The notes below the pieces were generated by a model. That model made no database searches. It saw only the letters and a list, made by a program, of their open reading frames with translations, and had not been told where the DNA came from. Shown here piece after piece: positions 9,673-18,369 of a DNA stretch of 64,000 bases. Source of the DNA: Tateyamaria sp. ANG-S1. Lineage in GTDB: Bacteria; Pseudomonadota; Alphaproteobacteria; Rhodobacterales; Rhodobacteraceae. Location of the stretch: positions 765,637-829,636 of the forward strand of contig NZ_JWLL01000003.1 in assembly GCF_000814025.1 (NCBI RefSeq), read 5' to 3'. The translations under genes were made by a program, and so were the position numbers. Position 1 is the stretch's first letter; the number at the start of each line of letters is the position of its first letter.

Positions 9673-12600
9673 TCTGCTTCTCCCCTTCGGGATCGTAAAA
9701 GACCGGGCTCACGATCTTGGCTTGATAAGTGGTCCCGTCAGTGCCGGGGAACGCAACCACTTCGCCCATGCGCTCTGGCCCGTGCAGCACAAGGCCCATC
9801 GCGATACCTCGGTTCAGGTTCGGGGAGTGGTAAGAGGAAGTCACACGCCCCTGCATGGTGCGTTGACCGTTTTCATTTGCGCCATCGGCCATGGCATAGG
9901 CCCCATCCGGCAGGACGGAGCCATCGACGGTTTCGAGCCCGACAAGCCGCCACCGCTCCGGGTCGGTCATGTGTGTGCGCTCTTGCGCCCGTTTGCCGAG
10001 ATAGTCGTCCTTCTTCTTGGACAGCGCCCAGTGCAGGCCGAGGTCCTGGGGAATGACGGTGCCGTCGGTTTCGTCACCGATCATGATGAACCCTTTTTCG
10101 GCGCGCAGAATGTGCAGCGCTTCGGTGCCGTAGGGCATGACAGCCAGCGCATCGCCGACAGTCATGAGCGCGTCCCAGAACGCCTGCCCTTCGGAAGCTT
10201 TGACAGCGATTTCATAGCTCAATTCGCCCGAGAACGAGATGCGGTAGACCCGAACCTTAAAGCCGCCAAGCGTGCCATCGGCCCATTCCATAAAACCGAG
10301 CGTTTCGGCAGACACGTCCATGCCGCCCAACGCTTCGAGCGCCTTGCGGGCATTGGGGCCAACCACGGCAATCTGTGCATATTGTTCGGTGACGTTGGCG
10401 ACATAGACCTGCATGTCCCACCATTCGGTCTGCAGCCATTCCTCTATGTGCTGATGGATGCGCTCGGCCCCGCCGGTGGTAGTGTGGCAGAGGAAGGTCT
10501 CTTCGTCGATCCGAGCCACGACGCCGTCGTCGATCAGGAAACCGTTTTCGCTGCACATCAGGCCGTAACGACATTTGCCTGGCTTCAACGTGCTCATCAT
10601 GTTGGTGTAGAGCAGGTCGAGAAATTTGCCCGCGTCCGGCCCCTTCACGATGAGTTTGCCAAGGGTGGAGGCATCGAGCAGGCCGAGATTTTCACGCACA
10701 TTCTTAGTCTCGCGCATCACCGCGTCGTGGACGCTTTCGCCGCTGCGCACATAGGCATACGGACGTCGCCAATGGCCCACTGGTTCCCAGTTTGCGCCGT
10801 TTTCATCGTGCCAGGCGTGCATGGGGGTCCGGCGGACGGGTTGGAACACCTTACCCCGTGCCTCGCCCGCGATGGCGCCCATCGAAATGGGCGTGTAGGG
10901 CGGGCGGAAGGTGGTCGTGCCGGTCTGCGGGATCGGCTGGTTCAAGGCGCCCGACAAGATCGCAAGCCCGTTGATATTGCTAAGCTTGCCCTGGTCCGTC
11001 GCCATGCCGAGCGTTGTGTAACGCTTCGCGTGTTCGACGCTTTCGAACCCTTCTTGCGCGGCAAGCTGCACATCCGACACTTTGACGTCGTTCTGATAGT
11101 CGAGCCATGCCTTGCTGCGCAGCGGAGCCCCTGCCCCCTGTGGCATGAGCCAGACAGGTGCCAATGGCGCCTCTTCAAAGCTGGTGGCATCGGGTGCAGG
11201 TTTGGGTGTGACCTCGTACCCGGTCGCACGTGCTGCGGCATGACCCATGGCGTGCGCGTCTCCGACGATCTCGGTCAGACCGAAATGACCGTTGGCGGCA
11301 CCGGCCGGGCTGACGAAGGCCGCACCATCGGCCCCCGTCGGTGCTTTATCCACATCGGGGCGGAACATGGCGAAATCGTTGTCCCAGAGCAGCTTGCCGC
11401 CGCAATGCGACCATAGGTGGACGACCGGGGACCAGCCGCCTGACATCGCGACCGCATCGCAAGCGAATTCTTCCCGTACGGCCCCTTCGCCTGCCTGCAA
11501 ACAGACAGCGACGCCGGTGACACGTTTGCCCCCCAGAACCTTGGCAACGCCGTGGCCCATCATCACGCGAATGCCCGCAGCTTTCGCTTCGGCCATTAGC
11601 GGGCTGTCCGCCGGTAGGACACGCGCGTCCAGAATGACCGGAACGTCCAGTCCCGCGGCTTTCAAAGCTATTGCAGTGCGGTATGCGTCGTCATTGTTGG
11701 TGACAATGACTGTGCGGTCGCCGGGGCTGACACCGTAGTTCACAACATAGTCGCGCACAGCAGAGGCCAGCATGACACCCGGAACATCGTTGCCCGCAAA
11801 GGACAGGGGACGTTCGATAGCGCCGGTCGCCGTGATGATGTGTCCGGCCCGGATACGCCATAGGCGGTGACGCGGGCCATCTGTTTCGGGCGCGTGATCT
11901 GTCAGACGCTCGTAACCGAGAACGTAACCGTGGTCGTAAACCCCCGCCCCCATCGTGCGTGTGCGCATCGTGACATTCGGCATGTCAGACAGTTCTGACA
12001 CCAATTCGTCCACGGTCTTATCCACAGGCTTGCCGTCAATTCCGCCGCTGTCAACGGGCGCACGACCGCCCCAATGGGCCGTCTGTTCGAGGATTAGGAC
12101 ACGCGCACCCGCCTGAGCCGCTGAGCGCGCGGCCAAGAGACCAGCAATGCCGCCGCCGATCACCAGAACATCGCAGAACGCATGAAAATGCTCGTAGGTG
12201 TCCGCATCTCGCCCCTTGGGCGCTTGTCCCAGCCCGGCAGCCTGCCGGATGAAGGGTTCGTAGAGATGTTTCCACAATGGGCGCGGGTGGATAAACATCT
12301 TGTAGTAAAAGCCCGCTGGCATGAAGCGCGCCAGTTTGGCATTGATCACGCCCACATCGAATTCAAGGCTGGGCCAGTGGTTCTGCGAGGTGGCGAGCAG
12401 CCCTTCAAACAGCTCGGTCGTAGTGGCGCGCTGGTTGGGTTCGAACTTCCCCTCGACGCCAAGGTTCACAAGGGCGTTCGGTTCTTCAGCACCAGCCGCG
12501 ACAATGCCGCGCGGGCGGTGGTATTTGAAGGACCGGCCCACAAGCATCTGATCATTTGCAAGCAGGGCCGAGGCGAGCGTGTCGCCCTCGAACCCGCGCA

Positions 12601-12679
12601 TCTGCTGGCCATTGAAGGTGAAACGCACCGCCTTTTCCTTGTTCAGAAGGCGGCCGCCTGTCGCAAGACGTGTGCTCAT
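9665..12679 (-). CDS. soxA: Sarcosine oxidase, alpha subunit
   Basis: A 1004-aa SoxA of normal length. The order is an N-terminal ferredoxin-like domain (2Fe-2S fold, residues about 15-100), an NAD-binding domain with DVLVIGGGIAGLLAARSA near 170, then a C-terminal aminomethyltransferase (GCV_T) domain from about 610. The complex oxidises sarcosine to glycine. The one-carbon unit goes to tetrahydrofolate as 5,10-methylene-THF in the GCV_T part, and oxygen becomes hydrogen peroxide. Upstream, its ATG overlaps the stop of a 34-codon ORF (ATGA). It belongs to betaine/choline catabolism in this group. Confidence 0.97.
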   Translation of the reverse strand: MSTRLATGGRLLNKEKAVRFTFNGQQMRGFEGDTLASALLANDQMLVGRSFKYHRPRGIVAAGAEEPNALVNLGVEGKFEPNQRATTTELFEGLLATSQNHWPSLEFDVGVINAKLARFMPAGFYYKMFIHPRPLWKHLYEPFIRQAAGLGQAPKGRDADTYEHFHAFCDVLVIGGGIAGLLAARSAAQAGARVLILEQTAHWGGRAPVDSGGIDGKPVDKTVDELVSELSDMPNVTMRTRTMGAGVYDHGYVLGYERLTDHAPETDGPRHRLWRIRAGHIITATGAIERPLSFAGNDVPGVMLASAVRDYVVNYGVSPGDRTVIVTNNDDAYRTAIALKAAGLDVPVILDARVLPADSPLMAEAKAAGIRVMMGHGVAKVLGGKRVTGVAVCLQAGEGAVREEFACDAVAMSGGWSPVVHLWSHCGGKLLWDNDFAMFRPDVDKAPTGADGAAFVSPAGAANGHFGLTEIVGDAHAMGHAAARATGYEVTPKPAPDATSFEEAPLAPVWLMPQGAGAPLRSKAWLDYQNDVKVSDVQLAAQEGFESVEHAKRYTTLGMATDQGKLSNINGLAILSGALNQPIPQTGTTTFRPPYTPISMGAIAGEARGKVFQPVRRTPMHAWHDENGANWEPVGHWRRPYAYVRSGESVHDAVMRETKNVRENLGLLDASTLGKLIVKGPDAGKFLDLLYTNMMSTLKPGKCRYGLMCSENGFLIDDGVVARIDEETFLCHTTTGGAERIHQHIEEWLQTEWWDMQVYVANVTEQYAQIAVVGPNARKALEALGGMDVSAETLGFMEWADGTLGGFKVRVYRISFSGELSYEIAVKASEGQAFWDALMTVGDALAVMPYGTEALHILRAEKGFIMIGDETDGTVIPQDLGLHWALSKKKDDYLGKRAQERTHMTDPERWRLVGLETVDGSVLPDGAYAMADGANENGQRTMQGRVTSSYHSPNLNRGIAMGLVLHGPERMGEVVAFPGTDGTTYQAKIVSPVFYDPEGEKQNV

Positions 12680-12780
12680 GTGCGGGCCTCATCGCCGCGG
12701 CGAGCGTAGGAGCCTCCCCTTGCGGTGGCAAAGCCACCTGTCGGGCAGAGGGCAGTCGTATTTTCAGTCAGAAGAAACAT
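12676..12780 (-). CDS. Candidate 34-aa ORF fitted between soxD and soxA
   Basis: The spacer between soxD and soxA is fully open in one frame. The soxD stop and this ATG form TAATG, and its TGA overlaps the soxA ATG as ATGA. The predicted peptide starts MFLLTENTTALCPTGGF and ends in an Arg-rich tail. Inside it lies GGTGGC-AAA-GCCACC (12724-12738), a small hairpin without a T-tract. The double overlap suggests that ribosomes translate through the spacer to reach soxA, either as a real small protein or as a coupling device. I know of no family match. Confidence 0.45.
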   Translation of the reverse strand: MFLLTENTTALCPTGGFATARGGSYARRGDEART

Positions 12781-13109
12781 TATGCGAGGTCCCTCCACGC
12801 CCAGCCGGGGCGCTTTTCGGATATAGTGTCGAGGATCTCTTGCGGCGGTTCAGTGACCTGTGCCGAATACGTCCCGAACACTTCAAGCGTTGTCGTGCAG
12901 CGCGCCGCATGGAACCACTTGCCGCATCCATAGACGTGCCGCCAGCGTTCGAAATGCACGCCCTTGGGATTTTCGCGCATGAACAGGTAGGTTTCGAAAT
13001 CCTCATCCGATGATCCCGGGCCGAAGCGTTTCAGATGCGCTTCGCCGCCTGCGTGGAACTCAGTTTCTTCGGCGGTTACGCCGCAATAGGGGCAAGTCAG
13101 TATCAACAT
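12780..13109 (-). CDS. soxD: Sarcosine oxidase, delta subunit
   Basis: A 109-aa SoxD, a zinc-binding structural subunit of heterotetrameric sarcosine oxidase. The N-terminal LTCPYCGVTAEETEF gives the CxxC zinc pair; HVYGCGKWFHAARC supplies further Cys/His. I chose the ATG at 13109 because MLILTCPYCG is the family N-terminus; the in-frame extension to 13142 would run into a terminator. It is the first gene of the soxD-A-G unit and lies just downstream of a strong UUCG terminator. Confidence 0.93.
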   Translation of the reverse strand: MLILTCPYCGVTAEETEFHAGGEAHLKRFGPGSSDEDFETYLFMRENPKGVHFERWRHVYGCGKWFHAARCTTTLEVFGTYSAQVTEPPQEILDTISEKRPGWAWRDLA

Positions 13110-13140
13110 GCGCGCGCTCCGGTTTGATGAGCGGACACGC

Positions 13141-13168
13141 AAAAGGCGGACGTCCGAAGACGCCCGCC
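13141..13168 (-). terminator. UUCG-tetraloop intrinsic terminator upstream of soxD
   Basis: On the minus strand GGCGGGCGTC-TTCG-GACGTCCGCC forms a 10-bp stem (one G-U) closed by a UUCG loop and followed directly by TTTT. It lies after the 72-aa gene and only 31 nt before the soxD ATG. Confidence 0.85.
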
Positions 13169-13196
13169 CTGTGCGGTCCGAATACGTGGGGAGGAG

Positions 13197-13415
13197 TTAT
13201 TCGGTTGGTACCGCCATGCCTGCAGCACCTGTCGAGTCGATGGCAGTCGGCGCGATGGCGTCCGGTGTCGGTGCACCTTCGCGCCCGCCGGACCCGACAG
13301 AGCCGAGGAGGGCCAGCAGGGCGACAACCGCCACGATGACCGCAAAGGAGATAAGCAGCCCGTGGCCCGACACGCCGTCGCCACGATGGATATTCGGGTT
13401 TGGATAGTCTGACAT
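13197..13415 (-). CDS. Small single-helix membrane protein (72 aa)
   Basis: A 72-aa protein with a polar, His/Gly-containing N-terminus, one membrane helix at about residues 20-42 (LLISFAVIVAVVALLALLG), and a Gly/Ala/Pro-rich, weakly acidic tail. There is no cleavage-type signal, so it is probably an anchored miniprotein with the tail outside. GGAGGCTTACCC lies upstream of the ATG. Its layout resembles the 85-aa protein at 13866-14123. No family recognised; its position inside the sarcosine oxidase locus is the only functional hint. Confidence 0.7.
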   Translation of the reverse strand: MSDYPNPNIHRGDGVSGHGLLISFAVIVAVVALLALLGSVGSGGREGAPTPDAIAPTAIDSTGAAGMAVPTE

Positions 13416-13615
13416 GGGTAAGCCTCCATTTTCTGGAGCTTCATGTCATCACGGGGACCAGTCTGTGCAATGGGAGCGCCGGAAAGGATCCAAAACGGGC
13501 CGATGGCAGCCGGTTTCACGGAAATTAGGCGGCCACGTTCCGCCGGTTTGGTGATTTTGCGTGACCTGACCGGCAATTCTGTGCCACTGTCAACTAAAGT
13601 TGACAGGAGGTCATC

Positions 13616-13801
13616 ATGGATCACACAACGGGCGCCATTCTGGTCTTTGGCGCAATCGCCGTGGGCGCGGTTGTCATGTTTCTGCTGGAACGCCGTGCCG
13701 CCGCCAAGCGGCTCGAGGCGCGAGGCGGGCGCGAAGTGGACGTCGCAAGCCTGATTGCCTTTGGTTCTGCTGCCGGGGAAGGCAAAAAGACGCACGAGTG
13801 A
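13616..13801 (+). CDS. Small single-helix membrane protein (61 aa)
   Basis: A 61-aa protein on the strand opposite to its neighbours. It has a good ribosome site (ACAGGAGGTCATC before the ATG), a membrane helix at about residues 7-23 (AILVFGAIAVGAVVMFLLE), then a basic RRAAAKRLEARGG segment and a Lys-rich end, so the C-terminus is probably cytoplasmic. Its last codons overlap a terminator that serves the opposite strand. No family recognised. Confidence 0.65.
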   Translation: MDHTTGAILVFGAIAVGAVVMFLLERRAAAKRLEARGGREVDVASLIAFGSAAGEGKKTHE

Positions 13802-13812
13802 CCCGTGCGTCT
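13784..13812 (-). terminator. Intrinsic terminator of the 85-aa gene
   Basis: The perfect 9-bp stem AGACGCACG/CGTGCGTCT with a 7-nt loop is followed on the minus strand by TTTTT. It overlaps the 3' end of the plus-strand 61-aa gene. Confidence 0.8.
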
Positions 13813-13865
13813 GATGCGGGCCAGGGAGAGACCCTGTGCCCGAAAGAATGGACTTGCTTGTTGGC

Positions 13866-14123
13866 TTAGTTCCCTTCGCCCGATGCAGCACCTTCGACAG
13901 CATTTGCGGCATCTTCGAGTGCGGAACCCGCCCCTTCGATTGCTGCTCCTGCTCCTTCGATGGTGATGCTGACGTCATCGCCGGATGCACCTTCGCCCGA
14001 GAACACGGCGTAGGCCAGAACAGCCACGACAACGACAAGGATACCGACCACAAAGGCAAGCTCTGCCTTGCCCCCGGAATTCGTGGTTGTATGGTTCGTA
14101 CCTGCTTGGTCTGTCGACGACAT
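13866..14123 (-). CDS. Small single-helix membrane protein with EGAG-type repeats (85 aa)
   Basis: An 85-aa protein with a Thr/Asn/Gly-rich polar N-terminus, one helix at about residues 22-41 (LAFVVGILVVVVAVLAYAVF), and an acidic tail containing IEGAGAAIEGAGSALEDAAN, a short heptad-like repeat that could form an amphipathic helix. GAAAGGAGCC precedes the ATG. It lies 106 nt downstream of soxB on the same strand and ends at its own terminator, so a soxB-linked transcript is possible. No family recognised. Confidence 0.7.
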   Translation of the reverse strand: MSSTDQAGTNHTTTNSGGKAELAFVVGILVVVVAVLAYAVFSGEGASGDDVSITIEGAGAAIEGAGSALEDAANAVEGAASGEGN

Positions 14124-14229
14124 GTGTCGGCTCCTTTCGATCTGTTAGTCGGAAGGGAAACGTCGTCTTTCGCAGGTTGGTTCCGGAAAAGCAGTTTCGA
14201 CCTGCCAGCGGCAAGGAATACGGATGCGT

Positions 14230-15474
14230 TCAATGCGCTACTCCCGCCGCCACGCTTTCGTCGATGAAACGGCCCTCGCGGAAACGGTTGAGGCCAAACT
14301 CGTCCGTCAGCGGCGACCGCCCCTTTGCCATGAGTTCAGCCATGGCCCAGCCCGATCCCGGGATCGCCTTGAACCCACCGGTACCCCACCCGCAGTTAAT
14401 GAACACTCCGTCGATGGGCGTTTTCGACAGAATCGGCGAGCGATCACCCGTCACATCTACAATCCCACCCCATTGCCGCAGCATCTTGAGCCGAGAGATC
14501 ATCGGGAAGGTTTCGATCAGAGCGCGCACCGTTTCCTCGATATGGTGGAAAGAACCGCGCTGGGTGTAGTTGTTGTAGCCGTCGGTGCCGCCGCCGATGA
14601 CCATCTCGCCCTTGTCGGACTGGCTCATGTAACCGTGGACCGTGTTGGCCATTACCACCACGTCCATGCAGGGTTTGATCGGCTCAGACACCAGCGCTTG
14701 CAGCGCGACGGATTCAATGGGCAGACGGAAGCCCGCCATATCTGCCAGATGGCCAGAGTGACCTGCCACCACGATGCCGAGCTTGTCGCAATCGATAGGT
14801 CCCTTGGACGTATCGACACCCACGACCTTGTCGCCGTCGCGGCGGATTGCCGTAACTTCGCATTTCTGGATCACGTCCATGCCCATGTCAGAACATGCGC
14901 GTGCGTAGCCCCAGGCCACGGCATCGTGACGGGCGGTGCCGCCACGCGCTTGCCACAGACCACCGAGGACGGGATAGCGCGGGCCTTCAAGGCGGATGAT
15001 CGGCACGAGTTCCTTGACCTTTTCGGGGCCGATGAACTCGGTCTTGACCCCTTGCAGCGCATTGGCATGGGCGGTGCGTTGGTAGCCGCGCACCTCGTGA
15101 TGGGTCTGGGCCAGCATGATGACGCCGCGGGGGCTGAACATGACGTTGTAGTTCAAATCCTGGCTCATCGTCTCATACAGGCTGCGCGCCTTTTCGTAGA
15201 TGGCGGCCGAGGGGTCCTGAAGATAATTCGAGCGAATGATCGTCGTGTTGCGGCCAGTGTTGCCACCACCGAGCCAGCCTTTTTCAAGGATGGCGACATC
15301 GGTGATGCCGAAATTCTTGCCCAGATAGTACGCCGTCGCCAGGCCATGCCCGCCTGCGCCGACGATGATCACATCATACTTCTTCTTCGGCTCGGGCGCG
15401 CGCCAGGCTCGTTCCCAACCGGTGTGGTAACGGGCAGCCTCTCGAGCGATAGCAAAGGCGGAGTATCGTTTCAT
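14230..15474 (-). CDS. soxB: Sarcosine oxidase, beta subunit
   Basis: A 414-aa SoxB, the flavin subunit that oxidises sarcosine (covalent FMN and FAD are bound in the complex). The N-terminal dinucleotide fold is VIIVGAGGHGLATAYYLG at about residues 34-51, followed by NTGRNTTIIRSNYL, which is typical of the subunit. The length is normal. Unlike the compact soxBDAG order in many relatives, 1.1 kb with three small ORFs and two terminators separates it from soxD, so it probably has its own promoter. Confidence 0.96.
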   Translation of the reverse strand: MKRYSAFAIAREAARYHTGWERAWRAPEPKKKYDVIIVGAGGHGLATAYYLGKNFGITDVAILEKGWLGGGNTGRNTTIIRSNYLQDPSAAIYEKARSLYETMSQDLNYNVMFSPRGVIMLAQTHHEVRGYQRTAHANALQGVKTEFIGPEKVKELVPIIRLEGPRYPVLGGLWQARGGTARHDAVAWGYARACSDMGMDVIQKCEVTAIRRDGDKVVGVDTSKGPIDCDKLGIVVAGHSGHLADMAGFRLPIESVALQALVSEPIKPCMDVVVMANTVHGYMSQSDKGEMVIGGGTDGYNNYTQRGSFHHIEETVRALIETFPMISRLKMLRQWGGIVDVTGDRSPILSKTPIDGVFINCGWGTGGFKAIPGSGWAMAELMAKGRSPLTDEFGLNRFREGRFIDESVAAGVAH

Positions 15475-15680
15475 ATGCGGCCGTCCCGAACCCTGGAATC
15501 GCGATGCGGATGTCTGACGTCTTAATCGCCTTTACGTGCAGGAAAAGGGACCGCACGCGCGTCGCTTTTTGGCGGATTTGCGACACGGGTTCCCATGCTG
15601 CGACATCACGGGCCAGACATGGCCCCTTTTGCGTGGCGCATGCAGGGGTTACATGACGTGAAGGCTTGGATGTGAGGCGC

Positions 15681-16898
15681 ATGTATTTCTGGACCGTCAC
15701 CGCTCTTTTGACACTTGCAGCAATAGCAATGCTGGCCCGTGCAATGCTGCGCGGCTCGGTCGGAGACCGCCCCCCAGCGGCCTATGATCTGGATGTATAT
15801 CGTGACCAGTTGCGCGAGGTGGACCGCGACCTGGCGCGCGGCGTGGTCTCGGAAGCTGATGCAGACCGGGTGCGCGCCGAAGTATCACGGCGCATTTTGG
15901 CCGCTGATGCACAACTGCAAAAGCAGGAACAGAAGCTGGATGGCTCGGGCGGATACATTTCGCTGGCCCTTACCGTCGGCGCAATCGTCGTTGGGTCTTA
16001 CTTCATCTACAATGAATTGGGTGCGCCGGGCTATGGAGATCTGGCGCTCGCCGACCGGATAGAAACGGCCCAGCTTCTGCGCGAAGAACGCCCAAGCCAG
16101 GCAAACGCCGAGGCGAGCGTCGGGGAACAATCTGCACCAGTGAACGAAAACCCGGATTACGTGGCCTTGGTCGAGCGTCTGAGGCAAGCCATCACGACGC
16201 GCCCGAACGACATAGAGGGTCACGAACTGCTCAGCCGGGCCGAAGGACGATTGGGCAACTTTGCCGCAGCCCATGCCGCGAAGGCAAAGGTGATCCAGTT
16301 GAAAGGGCCTGATGCGACGGCAACCGACTTTTCCGAATATGCCGACCTGTTGATCCTTGCCGCGGGCGGATATGTTTCGCCCGAAGCGGAAAATGTGCTG
16401 GAGCGCGTGCTGTCCATGGACCCTACCGATGGTCCCGCCCGCTACTATTATGGGCTGATGAATTCCCAGACCGGGCGCCCGGATACGGCGCTGCGCATCT
16501 GGGACCAGTTGCTGCGCGAAGGACCCGCGGACGCCCCTTGGATTGGCCCCGTTTCTGCACAAATTGAGGATATCGCGATGCGCGCCGGGGTGAACTATGC
16601 GTTGCCCGCGATTGGCACGGGCCGCGGTCCGGACGCTGCCCAGATCGAAGCAGCCCAAGACCTGAGCCCGTCAGAGCGGATGGAGATGATCCAGGGCATG
16701 GTGTCCGGCCTGTCCGACAGGCTCGCGACCGAGGGCGGACCTGTCGAGGATTGGGCACAGCTGATTTCGGCCTTGGGTGTGCTTGGCCAGATGGATCAGG
16801 CCCGTGCAATTCTGATCAATGCGCGCGACGTTTTCGGCGACGACCCGCGGGCGGCTGACATCCTGAGCGAAGTGGCCGACCGCGTGGGCCTCGAATGA
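15681..16898 (+). CDS. ccmI: Cytochrome c biogenesis protein CcmI
   Basis: A 405-aa inner-membrane protein of system I cytochrome c maturation; it holds apocytochrome c for haem ligation. The N-terminal part (TIGR03142 type) has a first helix at residues 2-20, the sequence AYDLDVYRDQLREVDRDLARG, and a second helix near 90-107. The C-terminal two thirds are TPR-like (NDIEGHELLSRAEGRLGN, GPARYYYGLMNSQTGRPDTAL). The ATG at 15681 fits better than the TTG at 15666. It is the first gene of an overlapping trio with ruvX. Confidence 0.88.
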   Translation: MYFWTVTALLTLAAIAMLARAMLRGSVGDRPPAAYDLDVYRDQLREVDRDLARGVVSEADADRVRAEVSRRILAADAQLQKQEQKLDGSGGYISLALTVGAIVVGSYFIYNELGAPGYGDLALADRIETAQLLREERPSQANAEASVGEQSAPVNENPDYVALVERLRQAITTRPNDIEGHELLSRAEGRLGNFAAAHAAKAKVIQLKGPDATATDFSEYADLLILAAGGYVSPEAENVLERVLSMDPTDGPARYYYGLMNSQTGRPDTALRIWDQLLREGPADAPWIGPVSAQIEDIAMRAGVNYALPAIGTGRGPDAAQIEAAQDLSPSERMEMIQGMVSGLSDRLATEGGPVEDWAQLISALGVLGQMDQARAILINARDVFGDDPRAADILSEVADRVGLE

Positions 16899-17371
16899 TC
16901 ACGGACGATACGGACGCTTTTCTGGCTGCCTTGCCCCCGCTGCAAGCGCTTGTGGGTCTGGACCTGGGCGACAAGACCATTGGCGTCGCAGTCTCTGATA
17001 CGTTCTGGTCCGTCGCCACACCCCTTGAAACGGTGCGCCGCAAGAAGTTCGGCGTCGATGCTGCGCGGCTGCAGGACATCCTCGCCGAACGGCGCGTGGG
17101 CGGCCTTGTCCTTGGCCTGCCCCGCAACATGGACGGGACCGAGGGACCGCGCTGCCAGTCCACCCGCGCCTTTGCGCGTAACTTCGAACGGCTTTGGGAC
17201 GGCCCCATCACCTTCTGGGATGAACGGCTAAGCACGGTGGCTGCGGAAAAAGCGCTGCTTGAGGCGGATACGACACGTAAACGTCGCGCGGAGGTCATTG
17301 ATCACGTGGCTGCCGGTTATATCTTGCAGGGCCTGCTGGATAGGCTGGCAGCAATGAAGAGGCAGGCATGA
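16895..17371 (+). CDS. ruvX: Holliday junction resolvase-like protein RuvX (YqgF)
   Basis: A 158-aa YqgF-family nuclease. It has the RNase H-like GLDLGDKTIGVAVSD near residue 23, the central LVLGLPRNMDGTEGP, WDERLSTVAAEKAL, and the C-terminal RAEVIDHVAAGYILQGLLD with the conserved acidic residue. The family is implicated in pre-16S rRNA 5'-end processing as well as junction cleavage. The start overlaps the ccmI stop (ATGA), and its own stop overlaps the next gene in the same way. Confidence 0.93.
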   Translation: MITDDTDAFLAALPPLQALVGLDLGDKTIGVAVSDTFWSVATPLETVRRKKFGVDAARLQDILAERRVGGLVLGLPRNMDGTEGPRCQSTRAFARNFERLWDGPITFWDERLSTVAAEKALLEADTTRKRRAEVIDHVAAGYILQGLLDRLAAMKRQA

Positions 17372-17610
17372 CCGACGTTCCCCGTTCAGCAGTCTGGAAG
17401 CGCAACGAGATCGAGAGCCCGTGCGTCCAGATTTGCGTGATCCATCCCGAGACACGGCTGTGCACAGGTTGCGCACGCTCCATCGACGAGATTGGCGGCT
17501 GGAGCCGCATGAGCCCGGAAGAACGCCGCGCTATCATGGATGAGCTGCCTCAGCGCGAGGCAGCACCAAAAGGCCGCCGCGGCGGACGAGCTGCACGCCT
17601 TAAACGATAG
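17368..17610 (+). CDS. DUF1289 Cys-rich small protein
   Basis: An 80-aa DUF1289 protein. The family signature is visible as SPCVQICVIHPETRLCTGCARSI, with four Cys that probably bind zinc or a cluster, followed by WSRMSPEERRAIM and a basic, Arg/Gly-rich tail. The function is unknown. It overlaps ruvX by 4 nt and ends the ccmI-ruvX operon, converging on the dioxygenase-like gene 21 nt away. Confidence 0.88.
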   Translation: MTDVPRSAVWKRNEIESPCVQICVIHPETRLCTGCARSIDEIGGWSRMSPEERRAIMDELPQREAAPKGRRGGRAARLKR

Positions 17611-17631
17611 CTGCGTGCGGTTGAGGCGATG

Positions 17632-18369
17632 TCAGGGTGCGGTGAGCCATTGGCGCGCATCCGTGAACTCTGGTCGGAAAAACGCAATCATACGTCCATC
17701 GCCATCCGGCCCGTCCCAGGGCTGTGTTCCGTGCAAGGCGAAACGATGGATCAGGAAGGACTGTCCAGGACGTGCACAGATTGGAACCGGCGCGCACTTT
17801 TCGAACACGGTGCGCCGTGCGGCTTGGTAGATATCGGTCACGTCGACCTTTCGGGGGTCCTCGTCTGCGACGGCATCAGCCAGCGCAGCCTGCATGATGA
17901 CATGGCTGCCCGACCAGACAACGGTTGGTGACGCCGTGGCTTCGTTCAAGGGCAGGCCCAAGATATAGGCGTGACATTCACGCGGGAACCGACGGCGTTC
18001 TGGCCCTTCGGGCAGGAGACCGTCCACATGGGCCGCCATACGGGTCTGGCGAAAACGGTGGTTGGCCTCGCTCTGATCCGGGTCGCGCATGGGATAGCCG
18101 GGATAGACAATGGACACCTGTGCGGCATGAAGCGGAAGATCGGGCACATGCGCCTGCCACGGGCCCTCGAGCGGCACGCCATCGACGCTCCCCTGCGCAT
18201 CATTCGGCAAGAGATCGACGCCCACGAACCACGTCTTTCCGTGTCGCAGGTTGGCGGCCCTTGTTTTCGGATCTTGCGCCAGCCGTGTCGCAGTTGTCCG
18301 CGCAACCTCGGCCCAATGCGCTGTGCGCGGATCGTGGTCGAAAACCACAAACCCGTCGCGCGACATCAT
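17632..18369 (-). CDS. Phytanoyl-CoA dioxygenase-like protein (putative 2-oxoglutarate/Fe(II) oxygenase)
   Basis: A 245-aa protein. The C-terminal half looks like a 2OG/Fe(II) jelly-roll: CHAYILGLPLNE, SPTVVWSGSH, then IHRFALHGTQPW followed by GRMIAFFRPEF, where His and Arg would bind iron and 2-oxoglutarate. The usual HxD is not clear, so the assignment is tentative. The start ATGATG at 18369 overlaps the stop of the TauE gene. The longer open frame to 19017 runs antiparallel through a real gene and is not coding. Confidence 0.6.
   Translation of the reverse strand: MMSRDGFVVFDHDPRTAHWAEVARTTATRLAQDPKTRAANLRHGKTWFVGVDLLPNDAQGSVDGVPLEGPWQAHVPDLPLHAAQVSIVYPGYPMRDPDQSEANHRFRQTRMAAHVDGLLPEGPERRRFPRECHAYILGLPLNEATASPTVVWSGSHVIMQAALADAVADEDPRKVDVTDIYQAARRTVFEKCAPVPICARPGQSFLIHRFALHGTQPWDGPDGDGRMIAFFRPEFTDARQWLTAP

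Noticed and set aside
9539..11416. 625-aa plus-strand ORF opposite soxA
   Set aside because: It is antisense to the well-supported sarcosine oxidase alpha gene, has no domain motifs and is a by-product of high GC content in the third codon position.
12724..12738. GGTGGC-AAA-GCCACC hairpin between soxD and soxA as a terminator
   Set aside because: The stem is only 6 bp with a 3-nt loop and no T-tract on either strand; it also lies inside an apparent translated frame.
14224..15525. 433-aa plus-strand ORF opposite soxB
   Set aside because: Antisense shadow of the beta-subunit gene.
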